Source: Candidatus Delongbacteria bacterium
GTDB taxonomy: Bacteria; CAIWAD01; BS150m-G50
Length of the DNA stretch: 13,563 nucleotides
Assembly: GCA_016784425.1 (NCBI GenBank)
Contig: JADHUQ010000051.1
Coordinates: forward strand, 1-13,563
Reading direction: 5' to 3'
In this document: piece by piece, positions 7,632 through 13,563 of the stretch
Layout: every line of letters begins with the position of its first letter
Position numbering within the stretch: the first letter of the stretch is position 1
Notes under the pieces: generated by a model
What the model saw: the letters and a program-made list of their open reading frames with translations, nothing else
Told to the model about the DNA's origin: nothing
Databases searched by the model: none
Translations under genes and position numbers: made by a program

Positions 7632-7746
7632 TTCGTTCCTCCATTATTCAGGTTGGAATCCAACCACGGGGAGGCCGCAGCCTCAAAACACTGTTCCGTC
7701 ATAATTTAACACCTGGCTGAAAGCCTGTGAATGGTATAATATCTGC
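7632..7746 (-). other. Inferred 5' leader of the exported-protein mRNA with two perfect short hairpins
   Basis: If transcription starts about 12 bases beyond the sigma54 promoter, the leader is about 115 nt. It holds two inverted repeats: GAGGC-4-GCCTC at 7671-7684, and GGTTGGAATCCAACC at 7651-7665, which is a 7-bp repeat around one central base. The second ends 8 nt before the GGAGG ribosome site at 7638-7642. Neither is followed by a T run, so they are not intrinsic terminators. They could be an operator, an RNA-binding site or mRNA-stabilising hairpins; which is not decided by the sequence. Confidence 0.4.
7732..7740 (+). promoter_or_regulatory. Extended -10 promoter element (TGGTATAAT) pointing toward the carboxypeptidase gene
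   Basis: TGGTATAAT is a perfect extended -10 box (TGnTATAAT) on the plus strand, predicting a start near 7747. No good -35 box is found at the usual distance, which extended -10 promoters can tolerate. The first rightward gene is the M32 carboxypeptidase at 8140, so the leader would be about 390 nt unless a small RNA or another promoter is involved. The element sits back-to-back with the sigma54 promoter at 7757-7772 on the other strand, so the two polymerases could not be bound at the same time. Confidence 0.4.
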
Positions 7747-7756
7747 AAAACTTAAC

Positions 7757-7772
7757 TACAACAAGCGTGCCA
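7757..7772 (-). promoter_or_regulatory. Sigma54 (-24/-12) promoter for the exported protein and activator genes
   Basis: Read on the minus strand the site is TGGCACGCTTGTTGTA. The sigma54 consensus is TGGCACG-N4-TTGCA; the -24 half is perfect (TGGCACG, preceded by a pyrimidine), the spacing is right, and the only mismatch is T for C in the -12 element. Transcription would start near 7746 and run left into the small exported protein and then the sigma54-dependent activator itself, consistent with autoregulation. This is the best -24/-12 match I found in the intergenic regions by eye. Confidence 0.62.
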
Positions 7773-7791
7773 GTTTTTCTTGGCTATTGTT

Positions 7792-7864
7792 TTACATGGG
7801 CTTACAAAATTCGATCTTACTCAATATAGCAAATTATGTTACACAATGTAAATATTTCTGTACA
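7792..7864. promoter_or_regulatory. Candidate enhancer/operator cluster of TTACA/TGTAA half-sites
   Basis: A perfect inverted repeat TTACA-CAA-TGTAA lies at 7839-7851, with TGTACA at 7859-7864. Two TTACA copies at 7792 and 7802 are exactly one helical turn (10 bp) apart. The cluster lies in AT-rich DNA about 50-120 bp upstream of the predicted sigma54 start, with the palindrome centred near -100, the usual range for enhancer-binding protein sites. A looser copy, TTAC-CA-GTAA, is at 7978-7987. The link to the adjacent activator is inferred from position only; another regulator could use the site. Confidence 0.38.
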
Positions 7865-8139
7865 AATCCCACTTCTACCCCCCTGATTAGTTTTGCATTT
7901 GCGCTGCTGATGCACTAGTATAAGTACACAAATCGTGATAGAATTATATCAGTAAAGCATTTGATTTGCTGGCAGTTTTACCAGTAACAGCGAGGCTTGA
8001 ACAGCTGAAATAGTGTACCTGAAGGGGTGCTGAAGGGCTGCGTGAGATAGTTCGGATGTATTTCATAGTACAGAAACCAACCGGCACTCATTTTTATACC
8101 TGGTGATCTCCCAGCCTCGGCCAAACCGTGGAGGTAGTA
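7865..8139. other. AT-rich intergenic stretch before the carboxypeptidase gene
   Basis: No convincing gene is seen in this stretch on either strand; the open frames that touch it are short or are shadows of the carboxypeptidase gene. It grades from AT-rich near 7865-7980 to base composition like the coding regions by about 8000. A TATAAG box at 7919-7924 lacks a properly spaced -35 box. An imperfect direct repeat, GAAGGGGTGCT then GAAGGGCTGC, occurs near 8020-8041. The ribosome site for the next gene (GGAGG, 8130-8134) ends the region. Confidence 0.35.
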
Positions 8140-9651
8140 GTGACTCAAAACAATGACACAATCCTGGAACAACTTAAAAAGAACCTGGCGGAGATCCAGC
8201 ATCTGGAGCATGCAGCCGCATTGCTCGACTGGGACCAACAGGTGAATATGCCTGCCGGTGGTGCCGACGCACGGGCTCTTCAATTGGCTACTTTACAAAA
8301 AATGGCGCACGAACTGTTTATTGCGGACAGTACCGGCGACCTGCTGGAAAAGCTCAACGAGAGTGACTACCCGGAGGATTCACTGGACGCCTGCCTGATC
8401 CGGGTAGTGCGGGAAGACTGGAACAAGGACCGCAAGATCCCCTCCGAGCTGGTGGAGGAACTGGCAAGCACTACTTCACGGGCACAGGAAGTCTGGGCCA
8501 GAGCGCGTACCGATAATGACTTCCAGCTTTTTCAACCCTGGCTGGAGAAGATCCTGGAATTGAACCAACGGCAGGCTGATCTGTTGGGTTGGGAAGAGCA
8601 CATTTATGACGCCCTGCTCGATCTCTATGAGCCCCACATGAAATCAAATCAGGTGTCGGTGATTTTTAATGAGTTGCGGGAGGGACTGGTTCCACTGGTA
8701 CAGGAGATTGCCGCACGCCGGGACGCAGTAGACGGCTCCTTTCTGGAGCGTGATTTTGATGTTTCGCGACAATGGGATTTCGGTATGCAGGCACTGACAG
8801 CTATCGGATTTGATCTGGAGCGTGGTCGTCAGGATAAATCGACTCATCCCTTCACCACAAATTTCTCCCGTAACGATGTCCGGGTGACTACACGTGTTCA
8901 CGCTGACAATATGAAAAGCGCACTCTTCAGCACTTTGCATGAGGGGGGACATGGCCTTTACGAGCAGAATGTTGGGTCTGAACTGGAGGGTACTCCGCTG
9001 GGAACCGGGACCAGTCTCGGTATCCATGAATCGCAATCACGCCTGTGGGAAAACCTGATCGGCCGTTCCCGGGCATTCTGGGAGCACTACTACCCACAGC
9101 TGCAGCAGCTGTTTCCGGCCGACTTACAGGGTGTTAACGTCGATCAGTTCTATCGGGCCATCAATCTGGTTGAGCCGAGTCTGATCCGGGTGGAGGCGGA
9201 TGAGGTTACTTACAACCTGCATGTTTTTCTCCGCTTCGATCTGGAGCGGGAATTGCTTTCCGGGCAGCTGGCGGTAGCCGACCTGCCGCAGGCGTGGAAT
9301 GACCGGATGGAGCAGTATCTTGGTATCCGTCCGCACAATCATACCGATGGAGTGTTACAGGATGTGCACTGGTCTGCCGGTTTGATGGGTTACTTCCCCA
9401 CCTATGCCTTGGGCAACCTGCTTTCAGTTCAGTTTTACCACCAGGCACAGCTGGCATTACCTGATCTGGAAGAGCAGATACTGCGTGGCGAGTTCAGCCC
9501 GCTGCGGGAATGGCTTACCGAAAACATCTATCGTCATGGACGCAAGTTTTATCCGCAGGAGCTGGTAAAACGGGTTACCGGTGGCGATATTTCGGCAAAA
9601 CCGTTCCTGGAGTACGCCCGTATAAAATTCGGTGCCATCTACGGATTCTGA
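8140..9651 (+). CDS. M32-family metallocarboxypeptidase (carboxypeptidase Taq family)
   Basis: This zinc carboxypeptidase removes C-terminal residues from peptides in the cytoplasm; no signal peptide is visible. The product of 503 residues matches the family's usual length of about 500. The HExxH zinc motif is H267-E-G-G-H271 within STLHEGGHGLYEQ. The second family signature, HESQSRLWEN, supplies the third metal ligand (E297). Other conserved blocks are the N-terminal AAALLDWDQQVNMP, THPFTTNFSRNDVRVTTR, and NLVEPSLIRVEADEVTYNLHV with the GVLQDVHWSAGLMGYFPTY stretch. I chose GTG at 8140 rather than the in-frame GTG at 8128, because a GGAGG ribosome site (8130-8134) is correctly spaced 5 nt before 8140 and overlaps the earlier start. 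An intrinsic terminator follows the stop codon by about 20 nt, so the gene appears to be its own transcription unit. Confidence 0.96.
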   Translation: MTQNNDTILEQLKKNLAEIQHLEHAAALLDWDQQVNMPAGGADARALQLATLQKMAHELFIADSTGDLLEKLNESDYPEDSLDACLIRVVREDWNKDRKIPSELVEELASTTSRAQEVWARARTDNDFQLFQPWLEKILELNQRQADLLGWEEHIYDALLDLYEPHMKSNQVSVIFNELREGLVPLVQEIAARRDAVDGSFLERDFDVSRQWDFGMQALTAIGFDLERGRQDKSTHPFTTNFSRNDVRVTTRVHADNMKSALFSTLHEGGHGLYEQNVGSELEGTPLGTGTSLGIHESQSRLWENLIGRSRAFWEHYYPQLQQLFPADLQGVNVDQFYRAINLVEPSLIRVEADEVTYNLHVFLRFDLERELLSGQLAVADLPQAWNDRMEQYLGIRPHNHTDGVLQDVHWSAGLMGYFPTYALGNLLSVQFYHQAQLALPDLEEQILRGEFSPLREWLTENIYRHGRKFYPQELVKRVTGGDISAKPFLEYARIKFGAIYGF

Positions 9652-9671
9652 GCACAATAAAATCTATCAGC

Positions 9672-9710
9672 AACGGTGGTCGTCTGCTCCTGGCAAGATC
9701 ACCGTTTTTT
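9672..9710 (+). terminator. Intrinsic terminator after the carboxypeptidase gene
   Basis: AACGGTGGTC (9672-9681) pairs with GATCACCGTT (9697-9706) over 10 bp with a single G-U pair. The loop is 15 nt and the stem runs into a T tract (9705-9710). It begins 20 nt after the carboxypeptidase stop. The radical SAM start codon lies only 16 nt beyond the last T, so that gene needs read-through or a promoter inside the terminator region or the preceding gene. Confidence 0.8.
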
Positions 9711-9726
9711 GTTGACCGGTGCACAT

Positions 9727-11043
9727 ATGAAAACCGCCCTTTTGATCAATCCCTGGATCTATGATTTTGCCGCCTATGATCTCTGGCTGCAACCGTGGGG
9801 ACTGATGAAACTGGCTAGCGTTCTGCAGCGGGAAGGATATACCGTCCAACTGCTGGACCTGATGGATCGCCACCATCCACTGCTGCCGGATAAAGCTCTG
9901 ATCAGGAGCAACGGCACCGGTCCCTACCAGCGTTGTGAACTACCCAAACCATCTGTACTGGCCACCCAGTCCCGACGCTGGAACCGTTTCGGGATGCCAC
10001 TCGAACTTTTCCAGCACGCCCTGCCGGAAGTAAGACCGGATATAATTCTGATTACCAGTGGTATGACCTACTGGTATCCCGGTGTATTCGACCTGATCGC
10101 GATGTTACGCCAGCGGTGGCCGGGGGTGTCGGTTATTCTCGGTGGAACTTATGCCACCCTGATGCCGGAGCACGCCTCCACCAGTGGGGCCGATCTTGTT
10201 ATCGGCAATGGGGAGCTGGAGCGGCTCTCTGTAGAGCTGAACCTCTCCCGCAGCTATGGCCACCAGGAGTTGCTGGAAGAGCTGCTCTGTAACGATTTCC
10301 ATCCCCATGCCCCCTATGCGGTATTAAAACTGTCGCATGGCTGTCCCTACCGCTGCGACTACTGTGCCCAGCAGCTGCTCGCACCAGAGTTTATCCAACG
10401 TAGTTGTGAAAGTGCCCTGGCCGAGTTGGAACAGTTGACAGCCGGGAGGATACGTCACTTCGCTTTCTATGACGATGCACTGCTCTACGACCGGGATTAC
10501 CTGCACAACTTTCTCGAGGAGGTTATGCGTCTGGAGTTGCCACTGCAGTTTCACACCCCCAACGGTCTGCACGCTCGCCTGCTCGACCAGGATACCGCGC
10601 ACTTATTGCGCCACGCCGGGTTCGTCAGACCGGTACTGAGTCTGGAGACCGCCCAGGATACGGACTGGCATAGCAAAGTAACCGTTCCGGAACTGGAGGC
10701 GGCAATCGGCTGCCTGCGACGGGCCGGTTACGAGGCGGGCGCCTACATGGTCTACCTGCTGCTGGGTGCACCAGGTTGCGACGAAGAATCGCTCACCCGC
10801 AGTATTGACCTGGTGCACCTTTGGGGAGCCCGTATCTCACTGAGCGAGTTTTCACCGATACCGGGAACAGTACTGGGGGAGCGTTTCTCCGCAGCCATGG
10901 CTGAACCGCTGTTGCAGAACAACACTATCTTCCCGGTGGTTGCACCGGAATTGATCCCGGTAATGCAGCGTTTGAAAAACCGGGTCAAGCAGTTGAACAG
11001 TAAGTTCGTTTTTCCCACTCAACCCCACACCGCATCGCGATAA
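9727..11043 (+). CDS. Radical SAM protein with N-terminal cobalamin-binding-like domain, function unknown
   Basis: The product is 438 residues. Residues about 1-180 resemble the B12-binding-like domain that precedes many radical SAM cores: MKTALLINPW, the GLMKLASVLQREGYTVQLLDL stretch, then PDIILITSGMTYWYPGV and VSVILGGTYATLMPEH with GADLVIGNGE. No DxHxxG cobalamin motif is visible. The radical SAM cluster motif is C206-PYR-C210-DY-C213 (CX3CX2C) in KLSHGCPYRCDYC, followed by core-like segments FAFYDDALLYD, FHTPNGLHARLL, RPVLSLETAQ and AYMVYLLLGAPG. Such proteins use SAM and a 4Fe-4S cluster to start radical chemistry; the substrate is unknown. I chose ATG at 9727 because the B12-like domain begins there; upstream in-frame codons run into the terminator. 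The ribosome site is poor. Its last 25 bases overlap the end of yraN on the other strand. Related proteins are annotated in Geobacter-like genomes, without a known reaction. Confidence 0.9.
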   Translation: MKTALLINPWIYDFAAYDLWLQPWGLMKLASVLQREGYTVQLLDLMDRHHPLLPDKALIRSNGTGPYQRCELPKPSVLATQSRRWNRFGMPLELFQHALPEVRPDIILITSGMTYWYPGVFDLIAMLRQRWPGVSVILGGTYATLMPEHASTSGADLVIGNGELERLSVELNLSRSYGHQELLEELLCNDFHPHAPYAVLKLSHGCPYRCDYCAQQLLAPEFIQRSCESALAELEQLTAGRIRHFAFYDDALLYDRDYLHNFLEEVMRLELPLQFHTPNGLHARLLDQDTAHLLRHAGFVRPVLSLETAQDTDWHSKVTVPELEAAIGCLRRAGYEAGAYMVYLLLGAPGCDEESLTRSIDLVHLWGARISLSEFSPIPGTVLGERFSAAMAEPLLQNNTIFPVVAPELIPVMQRLKNRVKQLNSKFVFPTQPHTASR

Positions 11044-11381
11044 TGCACCAGCTCCCAGTGGGCTCCCTGCTGGTACACCGCTACCACATCCAGCCGAGGA
11101 TAGCATTCCGCCGCCCAACTGTGCTCTGCAATGAAAGCTTCCGCCAACCGATAAAGACGCTGTTCTTTAGCCGCATCCACCTGTTCCACAGGATTGATCC
11201 CGGCAGTACCGGTAGTTTTCACTTCGACAAAAATCAACAGCCTTCCACGCCTTAAAATCAGGTCCAGTTCACCCAGGGAGGGATGATGCCAGTTTCTGGC
11301 AATAACCTGGTAGCCCCGTTGTCGGAAATAGCGCTCCGCGAATCTTTCACCATTGCGGCCTCGGATATGGGAGGGATGCAA
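11019..11381 (-). CDS. yraN: YraN family protein (UPF0102), endonuclease-like fold
   Basis: The product is 120 residues, the usual length for this widespread family, which has a restriction-endonuclease-like (Holliday junction resolvase-type) fold and no firmly established role. The conserved core is present: GRNGERFAERYFRQRGYQVIARNW near residues 8-31, the GELDLI strand near 37-42 and FVEVKTT near 51-57. GELD and EVK carry the putative metal-binding acidic and lysine residues, so the active site looks intact. The start is a TTG at 11381, chosen because a perfect AGGAGG ribosome site lies 7 nt upstream and the protein begins where family members normally do. It lies about 106 nt downstream of the FN3-repeat gene on the same strand and may be co-transcribed with it. 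Its 3' end overlaps the radical SAM gene tail-to-tail by 25 bases. Confidence 0.93.
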   Translation of the reverse strand: MHPSHIRGRNGERFAERYFRQRGYQVIARNWHHPSLGELDLILRRGRLLIFVEVKTTGTAGINPVEQVDAAKEQRLYRLAEAFIAEHSWAAECYPRLDVVAVYQQGAHWELVHYRDAVWG

Positions 11382-11383
11382 AG

Positions 11384-11400
11384 GAAGACCTCCTGTCTTC
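11384..11400 (-). promoter_or_regulatory. Hairpin presenting the yraN ribosome binding site
   Basis: On the minus strand GAAGAC-AGGAG-GTCTTC is a perfect 6-bp inverted repeat with a 5-nt loop. The loop plus the first stem base is the AGGAGG ribosome binding site of yraN, directly before its TTG start. A six-pair stem is weak, but it could present or mask the site. The sequence is plain; the regulatory meaning is inference. Confidence 0.35.
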
Positions 11401-11487
11401 GGGATTGGCAGGAGTTCAGTCCTTGGATGAAGCTGATGTAGTTCGCTCCCATCTCAGTGACAGGGGAGCGGTAACGGGCAATTCTGC

Positions 11488-13563
11488 TCAGGGGGTACCG
11501 GGCAGAAAACCGGCACCTTGAGAATCAACCTGCAGTTGGAATCGACCCGGCTGGCAGTAGGCGGATTGCAGATTGTGGTTGTCGATGGCGCGTACCCGCC
11601 AGTAATACTGTACTCCACGATCCAGCGGCAGCGCGGACAAAGCAAGTTCTGTCACACGCAGATCATCCTGGACAACAACAGGTGTTGTGAACAGCACGTT
11701 GCGGGCGATTTCCACACGATAACGAATTGTATCACGACTGTCGGGATCACTCGACCCCTGCCATTCCAGCCGCTCGGTAACAGCTAGTGGTGCGGTGGGC
11801 TCCGGGTTGAGGGGACGGGGAACCGTGGGATGGCTGTCAACGAAGAAGGTTGTCACATCAGAAACAGCTGTCAAACCGGTACGGTCACTGCAGATCACCC
11901 GGAGGTAATAGGTGGCACCGGAATTCAACTCAGTGTTGAGCTTGTAGTGTGTCCCTTCGCAAACCACCTGCAGTAACAGATCGTTGAACGAATGATCCTC
12001 GGATATTTCCACCACACTGGTCACAACATCACCGTAATCGGGATCGGAAGGTTCGGTGAAAACCAGGTCGAGGGTAGTGAGATCAACCTGTTGCGATCCC
12101 GGCTCGGGCCGGATAACAGTTACCCTGGCTGGTGGCTCCTCCGCCAGGTTGACCACAAAAGAGCGTGTTACACTCCATCCGGAGGCTGCTCCTTCGTCGT
12201 CGACAGTCCGCACCCTGTAAAACCAGCGGGTGTTGTCCTGCAAGCTGCGGAGTTCGAGGGTGGTCGTTCCGGGTGGTACCGGATGAACATCGAGTTGTGG
12301 TGAACTAAAATAGGGTGTGGGGTCCAACTGCAGCTCAGCCGCAAGCGTCTCTGCCGCATCATTGAAATCGGGATCCACAGCGCCACTCCACTCAACCAGC
12401 AGTCGCTCCTCGCTTAACAGTTGAGGATCGCCAACGGCACTCCCACAGTCCGGGATGGCGGGTGGGTCATTGACCAGGTTTAACCTGAACCAGTCGCGGG
12501 TAGTGGTTTCTGACTCAACACCATGGTTGTCGATGGCGGTCAGGCTGTATTCCCAGCTGCTGTTGTCACTGAGCCCGGCACGCGCAGCCAGTTCTGTGGC
12601 TGCCAACCCGGGCTGTTCGATATCATCGAGAGTCGCCTGCAGCTGCGCGCCATCCCGTTCCCACAACTGCAAACGGTAGCTGATCCGGTCCTCAGGATTT
12701 GGATCCAGGGCGGCTCCCCAGCTGAGGATTGCGTCACCAAGCAGTTCATCCCGATGTAACAGCTGGGGCGGAGAGGGTGTGGTATCCAACCTGAAAGTTC
12801 CATCTGTAACAGCTCTTGTCTGCAATCCACTGTTATCCTGTGCCGTCACCCCCCAGTAGCAGGTAGCAGCATTGGGCAACGGACCCGGCAGGAGAATAGT
12901 TGTCTCAGGATAGTCCTCCCTGGTGAAGATCGGCTCCAGAAACTGATCGTCGGTCGCAACCTCAATGTGATACACGACGGTGGCATCCAGATCATTATCG
13001 GGTGCCGGTTGCCAGCTGAGGGTGATGTTTTCCAGTCTGGATAGATTACCGCCAGGAGCCGGTGTCAGGAGCAGAAATTCTCCGGGTGGTTCTTCAACCG
13101 TGTTGACCACGAAAGTGAAAGGACCTGCCGGGTCGGACTCCGCACCAGAAGTGTCACGGGAGCGCAGTCGGAGATACCAGCGACAATTGTCCGTCAACGG
13201 CTCGGGTGGTGTAAAGGAACTGGCACCGGGATCGGTGAGATAGGAGCGGGTCAGTCCAGCCTGAAACTCACTGTCACGATTGAATTCCACCAGCAGCTGC
13301 AACCGGTCGGCGCTGTCACCGGGATCGGGATCGAGAAGTGGTGCCCAACTCAACCGGGGTTGAGTGGTCCTCACCACAGCACCATGTTGCGGGGCCGCCA
13401 ACTGTGGTGCAGTCGGTGGATCGTTACGCAGATTGAGTATGAACTCCTGCGCTGCCGACCAACCGGAGGATATATCGTGCTGATCGCGGGCTTGCACCCG
13501 CCAGTAATAGGGTGTGTTGTCCTGCAACTCCATCGTCGCAATCAGGTCAGGCGCGGTCAGTCG
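11488..13563 (-). CDS. Large FN3-type repeat protein, 5' end outside window
   Basis: At least 691 residues are visible, and the frame stays open to the right edge. The ATG at 13533 is internal: the ten codons before it continue the repeat pattern (LTAPDLIATMELQDNTPYYWRV). The protein is a chain of fibronectin type III-like modules of about 100 residues. Each has an L.W....DPDP.D strand region, an ELxxLxDNxxYYWRVRAxD region and an F.VN....EPP linker. One partial module and six full ones are seen. The sequence is acidic, low in lysine and nearly free of cysteine, typical of exported surface or periplasmic proteins. Such chains usually act as spacers or binding arms for carbohydrates or proteins. 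The C-terminus stops shortly after the last module (FQLQVDSQGAGFLPGTP) with no visible sorting signal or membrane anchor. The N-terminus, where a signal peptide or functional domain would lie, is outside the window. It reads toward yraN. Confidence 0.9.
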   Translation of the reverse strand, partial: RLTAPDLIATMELQDNTPYYWRVQARDQHDISSGWSAAQEFILNLRNDPPTAPQLAAPQHGAVVRTTQPRLSWAPLLDPDPGDSADRLQLLVEFNRDSEFQAGLTRSYLTDPGASSFTPPEPLTDNCRWYLRLRSRDTSGAESDPAGPFTFVVNTVEEPPGEFLLLTPAPGGNLSRLENITLSWQPAPDNDLDATVVYHIEVATDDQFLEPIFTREDYPETTILLPGPLPNAATCYWGVTAQDNSGLQTRAVTDGTFRLDTTPSPPQLLHRDELLGDAILSWGAALDPNPEDRISYRLQLWERDGAQLQATLDDIEQPGLAATELAARAGLSDNSSWEYSLTAIDNHGVESETTTRDWFRLNLVNDPPAIPDCGSAVGDPQLLSEERLLVEWSGAVDPDFNDAAETLAAELQLDPTPYFSSPQLDVHPVPPGTTTLELRSLQDNTRWFYRVRTVDDEGAASGWSVTRSFVVNLAEEPPARVTVIRPEPGSQQVDLTTLDLVFTEPSDPDYGDVVTSVVEISEDHSFNDLLLQVVCEGTHYKLNTELNSGATYYLRVICSDRTGLTAVSDVTTFFVDSHPTVPRPLNPEPTAPLAVTERLEWQGSSDPDSRDTIRYRVEIARNVLFTTPVVVQDDLRVTELALSALPLDRGVQYYWRVRAIDNHNLQSAYCQPGRFQLQVDSQGAGFLPGTP
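11524..13563 (-). repeat. Tandem FN3-like protein modules (about 100 residues each)
   Basis: Counting from the internal ATG at 13533, the Y/W-W-R-V-x-A-x-D core recurs near residues 11, 120, 227, 329, 439, 543 and 645, a spacing of about 100-110 residues. Inter-module linkers carry NDPP, EEPP, PSPP, NDPP, EEPP and HPTVP. The modules are divergent at the amino-acid level and share no long identical DNA, so the array is old and not recently expanded. Confidence 0.8.

Noticed and set aside
11258..11452. Minus-strand frame of 64 codons starting ATG at 11452, between the FN3 gene and yraN
   Set aside because: Most of it overlaps yraN in a different phase and it has no clear ribosome site. A leader peptide cannot be excluded but is not supported.
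11445..11469. Inverted repeat GCTCCC/GGGAGC just after the FN3 gene
   Set aside because: It is only a 6-bp stem with a 13-nt loop and no T tract, so not a credible intrinsic terminator.
1..13563. CRISPR arrays, tRNA or rRNA genes, insertion sequences, attachment sites
   Set aside because: No regularly spaced identical DNA repeats, transposase genes, terminal inverted repeats or tRNA-like sequences were seen. The only repeated structure is the divergent protein-level FN3 array.

Overview
This window looks like ordinary chromosomal DNA of a mid-GC (about 50-55%) Gram-negative bacterium. It is most likely from the former Deltaproteobacteria, around Desulfuromonadales or Geobacterales. That guess is an inference from the mix of a TPR-containing sigma54 activator, a cobalamin-domain-like radical SAM protein, a bacterial ComB, an FN3-repeat protein and YraN; no rRNA or other marker gene is present to confirm it.

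Left block, minus strand (4915 down to 1). Four tightly packed genes read leftward: a class I PLP aminotransferase, gcvT (glycine cleavage T protein), comB (2-phosphosulfolactate phosphatase family) and ftsK (DNA translocase, cut by the window edge). The gaps are 20, 6 and 1 nt, so this is very probably one operon. Upstream of it, 4916-5351 carries no annotated gene. It does hold a stop-free frame of 162 codons with no start codon in its first 93 codons, which may be a decayed or misread gene.

Central block, minus strand (7631 down to 5352). A small exported acidic protein is followed 6 nt later by a sigma54-dependent transcription activator with an N-terminal TPR-like region in place of a receiver, PAS or GAF domain. 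Upstream is a near-consensus -24/-12 (sigma54) promoter at 7757-7772. About 100 bp further up is an AT-rich stretch with a TTACA/TGTAA palindrome and related half-sites, placed where an enhancer site would be expected. The inferred leader mRNA contains two short perfect hairpins. This suggests an autoregulated sigma54 circuit around an unrecognised secreted protein, and it is the most interesting part of the window.

Right block. An M32 carboxypeptidase (Taq family) gene on the plus strand ends at a clear intrinsic terminator. A B12-domain-like radical SAM gene on the same strand starts just beyond it. That gene overlaps tail-to-tail with a leftward pair: a large FN3-repeat protein, cut at the right edge, then yraN, which has a TTG start and a strong ribosome binding site inside a small hairpin.
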